Origin: Candidatus Hydrogenedens sp. | GTDB taxonomy: Bacteria; Hydrogenedentota; Hydrogenedentia; Hydrogenedentales; JAEUWI01 | Direction of reading: 5' to 3' | NCBI GenBank assembly: GCA_016125095.1 | Contig: WGMK01000006.1 | Location: forward strand, 62,001 to 126,000 | Length of the DNA stretch: 64,000 nucleotides | Shown here: one piece after another, positions 35,255-45,734 of the stretch | How the letters are laid out: each line of letters starts with the position of its first letter | Numbering within the stretch: the first letter of the stretch is position 1 | The notes under the pieces: model-generated | The model's database searches: none | Told to the model about the DNA's origin: nothing | The model's input: only the letters and a program-made list of their open reading frames with translations | Made by a program: the position numbers and the translations under genes

Positions 35255-36676
35255 ATGCGATGGGCGATTTTTCTGGGCGCGATGGCGCTGCTGGGCACGG
35301 CCTGGGCGGAGGACCCCTGGGCGGATGCCGTGGTGGATTTCGACGACACGGGCTGCAACACAGGCTTCTGCGATCCGGCGCGGACGCTGGGCGAACCGAG
35401 CGGCACGGGGCTGTCCACGCCGAACCTGAGCGATGTGCACAGCGTCGGCACGGCGGGCAGCTATATCACCCTGCGCTTCGACACCCCCGTCACCGATGAC
35501 GCCGCGAATCCCTTCGGCATGGATTTCATCGTCTTCGGCAATGCCTTCTGGGTCGGGGGCAATCCGCAGCGCCGCTGGGCCGAGCCGGGCCTGGTCGAAA
35601 TCATGCAGGACACGAACAACAACGGGCTGCCCGACGACACGTGGTATATCCTCCCCGGCAGCCGGGCGATAACGCAGGCGCAGGCGGCCGCGGGCATCGC
35701 GAATCCTTCGCCGGAACTGGTGAACGCGGTGGGTGTGGAGAATCCGAACAACCTCGACGCCAACCTGTCGAACGACGGCGACGAGTACGACTGGGGCTAT
35801 GCGGATACCAGCCCGGTCGACATTCCCAACCGCGACAACTACCTGCGTCCGGACGATCCCTTTACCGTGGGCCTTAGCCCCGGCAGCGGCGGTGGCGACG
35901 CCTTCGATATCGCCTGGGCGGTGGACGGCGGCGGCAGCCCGGCGGGCATCACCTCGTTTTCGTTCATCCGCATCTGGACGCTGGTGCAGGGCAACGCCGT
36001 GGGGCCCATCACCACAGAACTCGACGCGGTGGCGGATGTCGCGCCGGACGTGGATACCGACGGCGACGGCGTGCTGGACGAATACGAGACACGCGTGGCG
36101 AATACCGACCCCGCGCGGAAGGGCAGCAGCGTGCTGCCGCTCGAGGTTTCCGGCGGCTCGTCCGCGGGTACCCTGCTCGGCACCGTAGAATCCGACGAGG
36201 GGCATTCGCTCCGCCTGTATTCCAGCGGCACCCGGTCCGGCGTGCGCGCGTTCAATACCAGCATCGACATCGCGCCCGTGCCCGACCCCGGCGGCAGCGT
36301 GCCGGGCAAGCTCAAGAGCGCGGCCGTGGCGCAGTTCGAATCCGACCTGACCGATTTCGCCGCCGCGCAGGTGCAGTCCGCCGCAATAGTCTTCGCCTAC
36401 GCCCCTGCCGACTTCGCGGGCATTACCGAATCGAGCCTGCGGCCCTGGCGCTGGACCGGCGCGGCGTGGACCCAGGACGGCATCAGCGGCGTGACGCTCG
36501 ATCTCACCGGCAACACCATCACCTTCCGTTCGCAATACCCCGGCACCTTCGTGCTGGCGGGCAATGCGGTGGGTGGGCCTGTGGATGGCGAACCCATGCC
36601 GCTGACGGCGTGGCCGGCCGGACTGGCAATGACCGCCGCAGGCGCCGCCGCGCTCCGCCGGAGGCACCGCCGATGA
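35255..36676 (+). CDS. B12-riboswitch-controlled secreted surface protein with C-terminal anchor
   Basis: 473 aa from the ATG at 35255, with GGGAG about 8 bases upstream and the riboswitch before it. A signal peptide ([15 protein letters not shown]) is followed by a domain with [52 protein letters not shown] and [15 protein letters not shown]. This phrase set is typical of surface proteins found beside cobalamin-uptake (BtuB-type) genes, as I recall from Bacteroidota and Geobacter-type genomes. A DxDxDGV loop (about 268-280) could bind calcium. The C-terminus ([25 protein letters not shown]) is a hydrophobic helix with an Arg-rich tail, like a PEP-CTERM-type sorting signal. It is a good candidate for a B12 capture or uptake protein. 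Confidence 0.8.
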   Translation: MRWAIFLGAMALLGTAWAEDPWADAVVDFDDTGCNTGFCDPARTLGEPSGTGLSTPNLSDVHSVGTAGSYITLRFDTPVTDDAANPFGMDFIVFGNAFWVGGNPQRRWAEPGLVEIMQDTNNNGLPDDTWYILPGSRAITQAQAAAGIANPSPELVNAVGVENPNNLDANLSNDGDEYDWGYADTSPVDIPNRDNYLRPDDPFTVGLSPGSGGGDAFDIAWAVDGGGSPAGITSFSFIRIWTLVQGNAVGPITTELDAVADVAPDVDTDGDGVLDEYETRVANTDPARKGSSVLPLEVSGGSSAGTLLGTVESDEGHSLRLYSSGTRSGVRAFNTSIDIAPVPDPGGSVPGKLKSAAVAQFESDLTDFAAAQVQSAAIVFAYAPADFAGITESSLRPWRWTGAAWTQDGISGVTLDLTGNTITFRSQYPGTFVLAGNAVGGPVDGEPMPLTAWPAGLAMTAAGAAALRRRHRR

Positions 36677-37518
36677 AGCGCCGCGGCTTTACCCTCGTCG
36701 AACTGCTCGTGGTGCTGGCCATCATCGGGGTGCTGGCGGCGCTGCTGCTGCCCGCGCTCAGCCGTGCCCGCATGAAAGCCCGCCAGATGCAGGGCGTGAA
36801 CAACCTGCGCCAGCTCTTCATGGCCAACACCATGTACGCCGCCGAGGCGGATGGCTACTACGTGCCCGCCGCACCCGACCTCTTCGATTTCCTGCTGCCG
36901 GGCGCGCCGCCCGATCACTTCGGCGGGCGCATCCGCTGGCACGGCGTGCGCGACACCCCCAACCAGAACAGCGCCTTCGACCCCGCCAAGGGTCCGCTTG
37001 CGGATTATCTACCCGACCACCGCATCAAGGAATGCCCGGTGTTCTTCGAGTACAAGGAACTCGGCGAGGTGAACAACGCCTTCGAGTCCGGCACGGGCGG
37101 CTACGGCTACAACATGTCCTACGTGGGCTCGCGCCTGTCCATCGTGGACGATCCCGTGGCGGCGGTGCGGCGTGGCATGCGCGATATCGATATCGCCAAG
37201 CCGGCCGAGACCATCATGTTCGCCGAGGCAGCCATGCCGCAGGACGGGTATCTGGTCGAGTACAGCTTCCTCGAGCCGCCCTTTCCCGTGGACGCCGAGC
37301 ACCCCCACGGCGACGAGACGGCGGGCTACATGAACGCCCCGAGCCTGCATTTCCGCCACAACGGCCGCATCAACATCCTCTGGTGCGACGGCCATGTGAC
37401 GAGCGAGAAGTGGGGCTGGGCGCCGGAAGAAAACGTCTACGGCGGCATCAACGCCCGCTGGGCCACCGGCTGGTTCGGTCCCAAGAGCAATTACTACTTC
37501 GACAGCGGCCCGAAGTAG
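36673..37518 (+). CDS. Prepilin-type N-methylation protein with H-x9-DG C-terminal motif
   Basis: 281 aa, overlapping the previous gene by ATGA. The N-terminus is a classical type IV/II prepilin leader: [28 protein letters not shown], cut after the Gly by a prepilin peptidase. The C-terminus has [14 protein letters not shown], the H-x9-DG motif found in the DUF1559-type pseudopilins that are very numerous in Planctomycetota and Lentisphaerae. The middle is rich in Pro, Tyr and Asp and has no known catalytic motif. Being translationally coupled to a B12-controlled surface protein, it probably helps assemble or export that protein or its appendage. Confidence 0.85.
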   Translation: MKRRGFTLVELLVVLAIIGVLAALLLPALSRARMKARQMQGVNNLRQLFMANTMYAAEADGYYVPAAPDLFDFLLPGAPPDHFGGRIRWHGVRDTPNQNSAFDPAKGPLADYLPDHRIKECPVFFEYKELGEVNNAFESGTGGYGYNMSYVGSRLSIVDDPVAAVRRGMRDIDIAKPAETIMFAEAAMPQDGYLVEYSFLEPPFPVDAEHPHGDETAGYMNAPSLHFRHNGRINILWCDGHVTSEKWGWAPEENVYGGINARWATGWFGPKSNYYFDSGPK

Positions 37519-37638
37519 GGGTCCCATAAGTCCCAATCCCGCGTAAACTTGGCGCGGCGCTGCTGATTCCGTTACCATCGCCGGAGGGGTATCCGCTGGC
37601 GGCCTGACGCTGCCAGGCATCTGGAGCAAGAACCGCAC

Positions 37639-40600
37639 GTGCCGACAGAACTTGCAGATCGAATCGCGCCGGCCTATTTCGGGCAGGGCTTCCCCTTGTC
37701 CGCGTTCGCGCGCGAGACGCTGGAACTGGCCGGCCTGACCCCGATAGGCGCGGCGCAGGGGGCGCACGAGGCGCAGGCCGCCCGCGCCTGGGCCGACAAG
37801 CTGAACGCCGCGCGCGATTTCACCCGTCCCGATACCCGGCCCGCCAAGGCCGGCGAGCTGATGGCCGCGCACCTGTTCACCGAGATTCTCCGCTACATCA
37901 GCGACCAGTATTCCGTGGAGTACAACGTGGGCGTGTTCGCGCGGGGGCGGGCCTATGTGCACCGCGAGCGCGGCGCTTCGGCCCCCGGGGCGGTGCAGCG
38001 CGCGCTGTTTGAAATGTTTCCGCCGCAGGCCGTGCTCGACGATCCCGACGCGGCCGAGCCGTGGTATGTCGGCCTGGGCGAGCATCTCACCCACCAAGAC
38101 CTGATCACCCGCGAGGCCATCCTCGTGCGGCTGTGCAACGACAACCCGGCGATGAAGCCCTACCGCGAGCTGTTCAGCGACGACCTGCTTGCGTCGGTGT
38201 CGCCTTTCCGCGAATTCATTTCCGCGCTCGAGATCTTTTTCGAGGGCGAGCCGCCGCATCCGGAAACCGGCTTGAGCCTGGTGCGTACGCTACGCGCGCC
38301 GATTGAGGCCAGCCCCGACGACCTGGAAGGCCAGCTCGATTTCGTCCGCAGCCGCTGGGCTACCTGGCTGCCGGTGGAACTGGTCGAGCGGCTGCTGCTT
38401 ACGCGCGGCATGCTGCGCGAGGAACGCACGATGCGCGGGCATGGCCCGGGGCCTGCCGAGGCGCTCACCTTCGGGCCGGGCGCTGCGGGCTCGGCCGCGG
38501 GCTATCCCGAATACGAGGCCTTCAGTCCCGACCGCGAGTGGATGCCCAACGTCGTGCTGATCGCCAAGACCGTCTACGTCTGGCTCGACCAGTTGAGCAA
38601 GCGCCACGGCCGCACGATTGCGCGGCTGGATCAGATTCCCGATGCCGAGCTCGACCAATTGGCGGGCTGGGGTTTCACCGGGCTGTGGCTCATCGGTCTA
38701 TGGGAACGCTCGTCGGTTTCCCGCGATATGAAGCGCATGATGGGCAACCCGGAGGCGGAGGCCTCGGCCTATTCGCTCTACGACTACACCATCGCCTACG
38801 ACCTCGGCGGCGAGGAGGCTTATCAAAATCTCGCCGCGCGGGCCTGGCGCCGCGGCATTAGGCTGGCGAGCGACATGGTGCCCAATCACGTCGGCATCTA
38901 TTCGCGCTGGGTGGTCGAGCATCCCGACTGGTTTATCCAGAGCAGCTATCCGCCCTTCCCCGGCTACACCTACAACGGGCAGGATCTCTCGCCCGACGGC
39001 CGCGTCAGCATCCACATCGAGGACGGCTACTGGAACCACAGCGACGCGGCGGTGACCTTCAAGCTGCACGACCACCGCGACGGCCGCACGCACTATGTCT
39101 ACCACGGCAACGACGGCACGAGCATGCCCTGGAACGACACGGCGCAGCTGAACTACCTGCTGCCGGAAGTGCGCGAGGCGGTCATCCAGACCATCCTCTA
39201 CGTGGCGAAGCGCTTTCCCATCATCCGGTTTGACGCCGCCATGACGCTGGCCAAGAAACACTACCAGCGGCTCTGGTTTCCCAAGCCGGGCGACGCCGGC
39301 GCCATTCCTTCGCGCGCCGAGCACGGCATGTCGCAGGAGGAATTCGACCGCGTGTTCCCGGCCGAGTTCTGGCGCGAAGTGGTGGACCGCGTGGCCGTCG
39401 AGGCGCCGGAGACCCTGCTGCTGGCCGAGGCCTTCTGGCTGATGGAAGGCTACTTCGTGCGCACGCTGGGCATGCACCGCGTGTACAACAGCGCCTTCAT
39501 GAACATGCTGAAGATGGAGGAGAACGCCAAGTACCGCCAGACGCTGAAGAACGTGCTGGAGTATTCGCCCGCGATTCTGCAGCGCTTCGTGAACTTCATG
39601 AACAATCCCGACGAGGAGACGGCGGAATTCCAGTTCGGCAAGGGCGACAAGTACTTCGGCGTGTGCGCGCTGCTGGCCACGCTGCCCGGCCTGCCCATGT
39701 TCGGACACGGCCAGTTCGAGGGCCTGACCGAGAAGTACGGCATGGAATACCGCCGCGCCTACAAGGACGAGCCGATCGACACGGGCCTCGTGCATCGCCA
39801 CGAACGCGAGATCTGCCCGCTGCTGCGCCGCCGCCACCTGTTCAGCGGCGCCGAGAACTTCGCGCTCTTCGACTGGGTGGCGCCGGAAGGGCACGTGGAC
39901 GAAAACGTCTACGCCTATTCGAACCGCGCGGGCAACGAGCGCGCGCTGATTATCTTCAACAATGCCTACAACGGTACCCGCGGCGTGCTGCATACCTCGA
40001 CGGCCATCAACGAGGGCCCGGCCGAGGCGCCCCGCCTGCACCGTGTGCCGCTGGCCGAGGCGCTGGCGCTCGACACGGCGGAAAATTGCTACTACATCTT
40101 CCGCGACAACGCCGCCGGCCTTGAGTACATCGAGCATGCGGCGAGCCTGGCGGAGTACGGCCTCCACCGCGACCTTTCCGGCTATGGCTATGCGGCCCTG
40201 ATTGATTGGCGCGCGGTGTACGACATCGATCATACCTGGGGCCGCCTGCATGGCGACTTGGCCGGGCGCGGCGTGCCGAGCATCGAGGACGCCTACATGG
40301 AGATGGTGCTCGCGCCCATCCTCGAGCCCTTCCGCGCCCTGCTGCGCGACGAGGTGCTCGGGCCCGTGGCTGCCGCCCCCCACGACTCCGAGGCCCGCGC
40401 GGCGCTGATGGTGCCGTACCGCGAATTCCTCGAGCGCACCGCCGAGCGCTGCGGCACCGCGCCGGATTTTGACCGCATCCTCGAGCACGCCCTCGACGAC
40501 CTCGATCGGCTGGCGGCCTTTTGCGACAGTCCCTGGGCCGCGCCTTACGACGCCGTGAACGCCTTCATCGATCGCGTCATCATCGACCCCGAACGCGGAC

Positions 40601-41103
40601 GTCGTGTGCTGGTGCTCGCCTCGCTGCTGCGTCATATCGGCGCCGTGGCCGAGCCGGAACACGCCGAGGCGATCAGCGCGGCGTGGATGCAGGAATGGTT
40701 TCTTACGCGGCAAATCGCGCGGGCTTTCGAGGCCATTGAAATCGCCCCGTGGGACGCCGGCATGGATGCCCTGCTGGTGCGCCTGATGATCGCCCATGCG
40801 CCCGGCATGATGAAGCTGCAGGGCCGCGCGTGGGGTCCGCAGCTTGATCGCATCGTGCAAGACCCGGACGCCCTGCGCTTCCTGCAGGTGAACCGATTCA
40901 ACGGCCGCCGCTGGCTGCGCGAGGAACAACTCGCGCGCCTGCTCGATATGCTGTTGCTGGCCGTGTGCGTGCGTGAAGCCGCGCCGGTGGCCGATGCCCG
41001 AGCTGGCGAAATCGCCCTCGCGCTGGACGATGCCGACACCATCCGCCTCGCCGCCAGCGACGTCGGCTACGACATGGACTGGCTCATCGAAACCCTCAAG
41101 TAG
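37639..41103 (+). CDS. Large GH13-family (alpha-amylase-like) glycoside hydrolase
   Basis: 1154 aa from a GTG at 37639. No signal peptide, so it is probably cytoplasmic. The central part (about residues 300-740) is a GH13 (alpha-amylase superfamily) barrel: DMVPNHVG (412-419, region I), IRFDAAMTLAKKH (nucleophile Asp532, region II), LLAEAFW (general acid Glu597, region III), and FMNNPDEETA (Asp658, region IV, replacing the usual NHD), then GLPMFGHGQFEG. Flanking regions of about 300 and 400 residues are helical and not assigned. The size and the NNPDEE variant separate it from common amylases; it is likely an intracellular glycogen or maltodextrin enzyme, with the exact reaction uncertain. 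Confidence 0.85.
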   Translation: MPTELADRIAPAYFGQGFPLSAFARETLELAGLTPIGAAQGAHEAQAARAWADKLNAARDFTRPDTRPAKAGELMAAHLFTEILRYISDQYSVEYNVGVFARGRAYVHRERGASAPGAVQRALFEMFPPQAVLDDPDAAEPWYVGLGEHLTHQDLITREAILVRLCNDNPAMKPYRELFSDDLLASVSPFREFISALEIFFEGEPPHPETGLSLVRTLRAPIEASPDDLEGQLDFVRSRWATWLPVELVERLLLTRGMLREERTMRGHGPGPAEALTFGPGAAGSAAGYPEYEAFSPDREWMPNVVLIAKTVYVWLDQLSKRHGRTIARLDQIPDAELDQLAGWGFTGLWLIGLWERSSVSRDMKRMMGNPEAEASAYSLYDYTIAYDLGGEEAYQNLAARAWRRGIRLASDMVPNHVGIYSRWVVEHPDWFIQSSYPPFPGYTYNGQDLSPDGRVSIHIEDGYWNHSDAAVTFKLHDHRDGRTHYVYHGNDGTSMPWNDTAQLNYLLPEVREAVIQTILYVAKRFPIIRFDAAMTLAKKHYQRLWFPKPGDAGAIPSRAEHGMSQEEFDRVFPAEFWREVVDRVAVEAPETLLLAEAFWLMEGYFVRTLGMHRVYNSAFMNMLKMEENAKYRQTLKNVLEYSPAILQRFVNFMNNPDEETAEFQFGKGDKYFGVCALLATLPGLPMFGHGQFEGLTEKYGMEYRRAYKDEPIDTGLVHRHEREICPLLRRRHLFSGAENFALFDWVAPEGHVDENVYAYSNRAGNERALIIFNNAYNGTRGVLHTSTAINEGPAEAPRLHRVPLAEALALDTAENCYYIFRDNAAGLEYIEHAASLAEYGLHRDLSGYGYAALIDWRAVYDIDHTWGRLHGDLAGRGVPSIEDAYMEMVLAPILEPFRALLRDEVLGPVAAAPHDSEARAALMVPYREFLERTAERCGTAPDFDRILEHALDDLDRLAAFCDSPWAAPYDAVNAFIDRVIIDPERGRRVLVLASLLRHIGAVAEPEHAEAISAAWMQEWFLTRQIARAFEAIEIAPWDAGMDALLVRLMIAHAPGMMKLQGRAWGPQLDRIVQDPDALRFLQVNRFNGRRWLREEQLARLLDMLLLAVCVREAAPVADARAGEIALALDDADTIRLAASDVGYDMDWLIETLK

Positions 41104-41129
41104 TCGCCGCCGTAACCGGAGAATAACCC

Positions 41130-42167
41130 ATGAATCCGTTGGTTCGTATGCAGACGCAACTCCCCCAGGATGGCTCGCGGGTACGCTCGCCCTACCGGGG
41201 ATTAGCGAATCGGGGCGGTCGGGCGAGCGTACTCGCGAGCCGCTGTCTCCTCGCGGCGGCCGCGCTTGTTGCCGCATTCGGCGCGGCGGCCCAGGCCGAC
41301 GACAAGATCGTCATCGCGCACCGCGGGGCGAGCGGTTATCTGCCCGAGCACACGCTCGAGGCTTACGCCTTCGCTTATGCGCTCGGCGCGGACTACATCG
41401 AGCCGGACCTCGTGCGCACCAAGGACGGCGCGTTCATCTCCATGCACGACATCCACCTCGAGTCCACCACGAACGTGGAAGAGGTGTTTCCCGATCGCCA
41501 CCGCGAAGACGGCAAATGGTACGCCGCCGATTTCACCCTCGCGGAGATCAAGACCCTGCGCGCCGAGGAACGCCTGCCCAAGCGCTTCCCCCAGGGCGCA
41601 TCCTCGTTTCAGGTGCCCACGCTGCAGGAAGTCATCGAACTGGTGCAGGGACTCAACGCCACCACCGGCCGCCACGTCGGCATTTACCCCGAACTAAAGT
41701 CCCCCGCGTTCCACGAGAAAGAAGGTCTCGCGATGGAGGCCGACGCGCTCGCCATCCTCAAGCAATACGGCTACGAGGGCCCCGACGCACTCTGCTACGT
41801 GCAATGCTTCGAGCACCCGACGCTCAAGAAGATCCGCGAGGAACTCCACTCCGAGCTACCGCTGATAGCACTCGTGGCGGACCACAAGCTGATGGCGCAC
41901 GTCATCACCGACGAGGGCCTCGACGAGCTCGCCAAGTATGCCAACGGCATCGGCCCGGACAAGGAACTGCTAACGAAAGACCCGACGCTGGTGGCGCGCG
42001 CGCACGCCCACGGCCTCAAGGTGCACCCCTACACCGTCCGCCGCGACCAGAAGCCCAGCCGCTACGACACCACCGCCGACGAGTATCACTACATCCTCGT
42101 CGAGCAAGACGCCGACGGCCTCTTCAGCGACTTCCCCGACGACGCCGTGAAAGCCCTCGGCCGGTAG
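41130..42167 (+). CDS. glpQ: Periplasmic glycerophosphodiester phosphodiesterase
   Basis: 345 aa; GGAGAAT lies before the ATG at 41130. The GDPD domain begins IVIAHRGASGYLPEHTLEAYAFAYALGADYIEPDLVRTKDGAFISMHD, carrying the catalytic HR...EHT and the ExD metal ligands, and continues with YPELKSP and DGLFSDFPDDAV near the end. It hydrolyses glycerophosphodiesters to glycerol-3-phosphate and alcohol. The N-terminal 40 residues before the hydrophobic core (CLLAAAALVAAFGAAAQA) are unusually long and contain an inverted repeat that looks inserted (see findings). The last 46 codons are duplicated almost exactly at 56208-56353. Confidence 0.93.
   Translation: MNPLVRMQTQLPQDGSRVRSPYRGLANRGGRASVLASRCLLAAAALVAAFGAAAQADDKIVIAHRGASGYLPEHTLEAYAFAYALGADYIEPDLVRTKDGAFISMHDIHLESTTNVEEVFPDRHREDGKWYAADFTLAEIKTLRAEERLPKRFPQGASSFQVPTLQEVIELVQGLNATTGRHVGIYPELKSPAFHEKEGLAMEADALAILKQYGYEGPDALCYVQCFEHPTLKKIREELHSELPLIALVADHKLMAHVITDEGLDELAKYANGIGPDKELLTKDPTLVARAHAHGLKVHPYTVRRDQKPSRYDTTADEYHYILVEQDADGLFSDFPDDAVKALGR
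41172..41241 (+). repeat. Palindromic element within the glpQ signal-peptide coding region
   Basis: GGCTCGCGGGTACGCTCGCC (arm 41172-41192) matches the complement of 41221-41241 with one mismatch, over a 28-base centre. It encodes SRVRSPYRGLANRGGRASVLASR, a polar stretch not expected ahead of a signal-peptide core, so a palindromic element probably sits in the reading frame. Confidence 0.6.
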
Positions 42168-42334
42168 ATTTCACCCGCGCCGAAACTAAATTCCACCTGG
42201 GCTCGACTTCGTAGTCTCCGGGGAATCCTTGCATCGTATGCGCGTAAACCGTCATGATCACGGGATCTGTGTGCCGCTGCCTGTTTCGGGCGGCGTTTTC
42301 CTTGTTTAAGTGCTGTGTTTTCAGGAGTCCGACC

Positions 42335-45300
42335 ATGAGCGAAAGTATCTTCGACCCCGTTCCGTCGCCGTTCAGTTTTCCTGAGGCGGAACAGGAGATT
42401 ATCCGCTTCTGGAAGGACCGGGGCACGTATCACCAGAGCCTGAAGCAGCGTGCCGGGGCGGCGCCGTTCGTGTTTTACGAAGGGCCGCCGACGGCGAATG
42501 GCAAGCCGCATCCGGGGCATTGCCTCACGCGCACCATCAAGGACATCTTTCCGCGCTTCAAGACGATGGACGGCTACCTCTGCGAGCGCAAGGCGGGCTG
42601 GGACACCCACGGGCTGCCGGTGGAGATCGAGGTCTGCAAGGACCTGGGCATCATCGACGGCGGCAAGGAGGCCATCGAGGACTTCGGCGTGGCGGAGTTC
42701 AACCGCACCTGCATCGAGTCCGTGTTCCGCTATCAGCGCGAATGGGAAGAGATGACGGACCGCATCGGCTTCTGGGTGGACCTGGACCAGGCCTATGTGA
42801 CGTATCACCAGAGCTACGTGGAGAGCGTGTGGTGGGCGCTGCGCCAGCTGTTCGACCGCGGGCTGCTGTATCAGGGCCACAAGGTGGTGTGGTGGTGGGC
42901 GCAGGGCGGCACGGCGCTGTCGGCGGGCGAAGTGGGCGAAGGCTACCGCGACACCGACGATCCGGCCATCACGGTGGGGCTGAACCTGACCGAGGAGAGC
43001 ACGAAGGCGCTGGGCCTGAGCCATGCGCCCGCGCGGCTGCTGGTGTGGACGACGACCCCGTGGACGCTGTCGAGCAACTGCGCCGCGTGCGTGGGGCCCG
43101 AGCTGGACTACGCCATCGTGAAGGAGACGCTCGAGGACGGCTCGCACCGCTTCTCGATTCTTGCGGCAGGGCTGGTAGAGAAATACTTCGGCGAGGACGC
43201 CGACATCCTGCGCACGCTGCCGGGCGCCGACCTGCTGGGCCTGCGCTACGAGCCGCTGTTTAATTACGCCACGCCCGACGCGCTGGAATCGCAGCAGCCC
43301 TCGGAGAAGCACTGGGTGGTTATCCCGGGCGACTTCGTGGATCTGTCCACGGGTACGGGCATCGTGCATATCGCCCCGGCCTTCGGCGAAGACGACTACC
43401 GCGTGTGTAAGGAAAATGGCGTCGGCTTCCTGTGCTTCGTGCGCACCGACGGCAAGTTCGACGCGCGCGTGACGGATGTGGATCCCTTCGACGGCACGCC
43501 CATCGCGGGGCAGTTCTGCAAGGACGCCGACAAGGCGATCATCCGCGTGTTGAAGGAAAAGGGCGCGCTGCTCAAGCACGAGCAGTACCGCCACTCGTAT
43601 CCCTTCTGCCCGCGCGCGGAGAACGATCCGCTCATCCAGTACGCCCGCGAGAGCTGGTTCATCAAGACCTCAGAGTTCATCGAGCACTTCCTGGCGAACA
43701 ACAGCGGCATCGGCTGGCAGCCCGAGCACATCCGCGACGGCCGTTTCGGCGATTTCCTGGCGAATAACGTGGACTGGGCGCTCTCGCGCGAGCGCTACTG
43801 GGGCACGCCGCTGCCCATCTGGATTTGCGAGAAGACCGGCCACATGGAGTGCGTGTCGCAATACGACGAACTGCTCGCCAAGCCGGACGTGCAGGGCACG
43901 GAGCTGTGGCTGGATGCCAAGGCGGCCAACCCGGAGCTGAACGAAAACCTGAAGATCCACAAGCCGTACATCGACGCGATCACCTACCAGAGCCCAAAGG
44001 ATCCGACGGCCCGCATGCGACGCGTGCCGGAAGTGATCGACGTGTGGTTCGATGCCGGTTCGATGCCTTTTGCGCAGTGGGGCTATCCGCACACCGAGGG
44101 TTCGAAGGAGAAGTTCGACGCGAACTTTCCGGCGGACTTCATCTCCGAGGCCATCGACCAGACGCGCGGGTGGTTCTATGCGCTGCTCGCCATCAGCACG
44201 GTGGTGCACGGTAAGACGGAAGGCGGCTGGCCGCACCCCTACCGCAATTGCGTTTGCCTCGGGCACATCATGGGCGAAGACGGCCGCAAGCTGTCCAAGC
44301 GCCTGAAGAACTACAGCGAGCCGGCGCTCATCTTCGACAAGTACGGCGCGGACGCGTTGCGCTGGAGCTTCATCTCGAAGAACCCGCCGACGAGCAGCAC
44401 CCGCCTGTCGGAGAAGCTGGTGGAGGAATGCCAGCGCGAATTGCTGATGCGCTGGTACAACGTGTTCAGCTTCTTCGTGATCTACGCGAACCTCGACGGA
44501 TTCGACCCCGCAGGCGCGCCGGCCGAATTCCTGCGCGAGGCCGCCGCCGATCCTGCGGGTATTGCCGACAAGGCCGCGGCCGACGGCTCGCGCTGGCGTC
44601 CTGCCGATCAGCGCGGCGAACTCGATCGCTGGATCCTGCAGGAACTCGGCCGCACGACCCTCGAGGTGCGCGCGTCGATGGAGCGCTACGAGATCAACCC
44701 GGCCGCGCGCGCCATCAATGTGTTCGTCGACGGCCTGTCCAACTGGTACGTGCGCCGCAGCCGCGCGCGTTTCTGGGCCAGCGACTGGTCGGTGGACAAG
44801 GCCGATGCCTACTGGACGCTCTACGAGTGCCTGCTGAAGCTGTCGCGCCTGGCTGCGCCCTTCGTGCCGTTCTTCTCGGACTACACCTGGCAGCACCTGG
44901 TGAAGCCGCTGACGCCGCTCGGCGCGGCGGAGAGCGTGCACCTGGCCACGTATCCGCAGGCCGACGCCGCCGCGCTCGATTCGCGCCTGCTGGACGAGAT
45001 GGAAGCCACCCGCGAGGCGGTAACGCTCGGCCTGAGCGCGCGCCGCGTGGAGAACATCAAGGTGCGCCAGCCGCTCGAGCAGTGCGAGATCGTCGTGGCC
45101 GACGAGCGCATGAAGGACGGCCTTTACCGCCACCTCGAGCTAATCCAGGAAGAGCTGAACATCAAGAATGTGAACTTCTCCGACGCGCCCGAAGACTACG
45201 TGTCCTATGCCGTCAAGCCCAATTTCAAGGTGCTGGGCCCGAAGTTCGGCAAGCAGATCAAGGCGCTCGGCGCGGTGCTTGCGAAGGCCGACGGCGCGGC

Positions 45301-45730
45301 GCTGAACGCGCAGTTGCAAGAGGGCGCCATCAAGCTGGACCTCGAGGGCGAGGCGGTTGAGCTGGGTCCCGACGACGTCGAAGTGCGCCTGACTCCGAAG
45401 GAAGGCTTCGCCGCCGCGCAGGGCAAGCGCATGGTGGTGGTCATCTCCACGGAGATCACCGAGGAACTCCGCCGCGAGGGTCTCATGCGCGAGTTCGTGC
45501 GCCTGGTGCAGGACATCCGCAAGGAGCAGGAGCTGGCCTACGACGCGCGCATCGACGTGTACGTGCACACGACCGACACGATGCTGGCGGGCGTGGTGGA
45601 CCAGTTCAAGCACACCATCATGGGCGAGACCCTGGCCGAGAGCATCAGCATGGCGAAGGAGCCGGGCGGCAACGCCAAGGAATGCAGCATCGAAGACAGC
45701 CAGCTCCAGCTGACCGTGGTGGCGCGCTAA
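42335..45730 (+). CDS. ileS: Isoleucyl-tRNA synthetase, type-2-like
   Basis: 1131 aa from the ATG at 42335 with AGGAG 7 bases upstream. Class Ia synthetase marks: HPGH (variant of HIGH) in PPTANGKPHPGH near residue 53, KLSKRLKNY (variant of KMSKS) near 653, GGWPHPYRNCV in the catalytic core, and an editing domain in between (VWTTTPWTLSSNCA). It charges tRNA-Ile with isoleucine. The LSKR form of the signature and the length suggest the IleS2 branch, which often tolerates mupirocin; this rests on resemblance. The frame overlaps the downstream membrane protein with only a few bases between stop and start. Confidence 0.93.
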   Translation: MSESIFDPVPSPFSFPEAEQEIIRFWKDRGTYHQSLKQRAGAAPFVFYEGPPTANGKPHPGHCLTRTIKDIFPRFKTMDGYLCERKAGWDTHGLPVEIEVCKDLGIIDGGKEAIEDFGVAEFNRTCIESVFRYQREWEEMTDRIGFWVDLDQAYVTYHQSYVESVWWALRQLFDRGLLYQGHKVVWWWAQGGTALSAGEVGEGYRDTDDPAITVGLNLTEESTKALGLSHAPARLLVWTTTPWTLSSNCAACVGPELDYAIVKETLEDGSHRFSILAAGLVEKYFGEDADILRTLPGADLLGLRYEPLFNYATPDALESQQPSEKHWVVIPGDFVDLSTGTGIVHIAPAFGEDDYRVCKENGVGFLCFVRTDGKFDARVTDVDPFDGTPIAGQFCKDADKAIIRVLKEKGALLKHEQYRHSYPFCPRAENDPLIQYARESWFIKTSEFIEHFLANNSGIGWQPEHIRDGRFGDFLANNVDWALSRERYWGTPLPIWICEKTGHMECVSQYDELLAKPDVQGTELWLDAKAANPELNENLKIHKPYIDAITYQSPKDPTARMRRVPEVIDVWFDAGSMPFAQWGYPHTEGSKEKFDANFPADFISEAIDQTRGWFYALLAISTVVHGKTEGGWPHPYRNCVCLGHIMGEDGRKLSKRLKNYSEPALIFDKYGADALRWSFISKNPPTSSTRLSEKLVEECQRELLMRWYNVFSFFVIYANLDGFDPAGAPAEFLREAAADPAGIADKAAADGSRWRPADQRGELDRWILQELGRTTLEVRASMERYEINPAARAINVFVDGLSNWYVRRSRARFWASDWSVDKADAYWTLYECLLKLSRLAAPFVPFFSDYTWQHLVKPLTPLGAAESVHLATYPQADAAALDSRLLDEMEATREAVTLGLSARRVENIKVRQPLEQCEIVVADERMKDGLYRHLELIQEELNIKNVNFSDAPEDYVSYAVKPNFKVLGPKFGKQIKALGAVLAKADGAALNAQLQEGAIKLDLEGEAVELGPDDVEVRLTPKEGFAAAQGKRMVVVISTEITEELRREGLMREFVRLVQDIRKEQELAYDARIDVYVHTTDTMLAGVVDQFKHTIMGETLAESISMAKEPGGNAKECSIEDSQLQLTVVAR

Positions 45731-45734
45731 GGTG

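Noticed and set aside
38698..41277. An 859-codon open frame opposite the GH13 gene
   Set aside because: Composition is a reverse shadow (long runs of Arg, Gln, His, Val) and it has no domain or ribosome site.
42168..42334. A T-box or other leader before ileS
   Set aside because: No T-box consensus, specifier hairpin or terminator-antiterminator pair is visible in the 167 bases.
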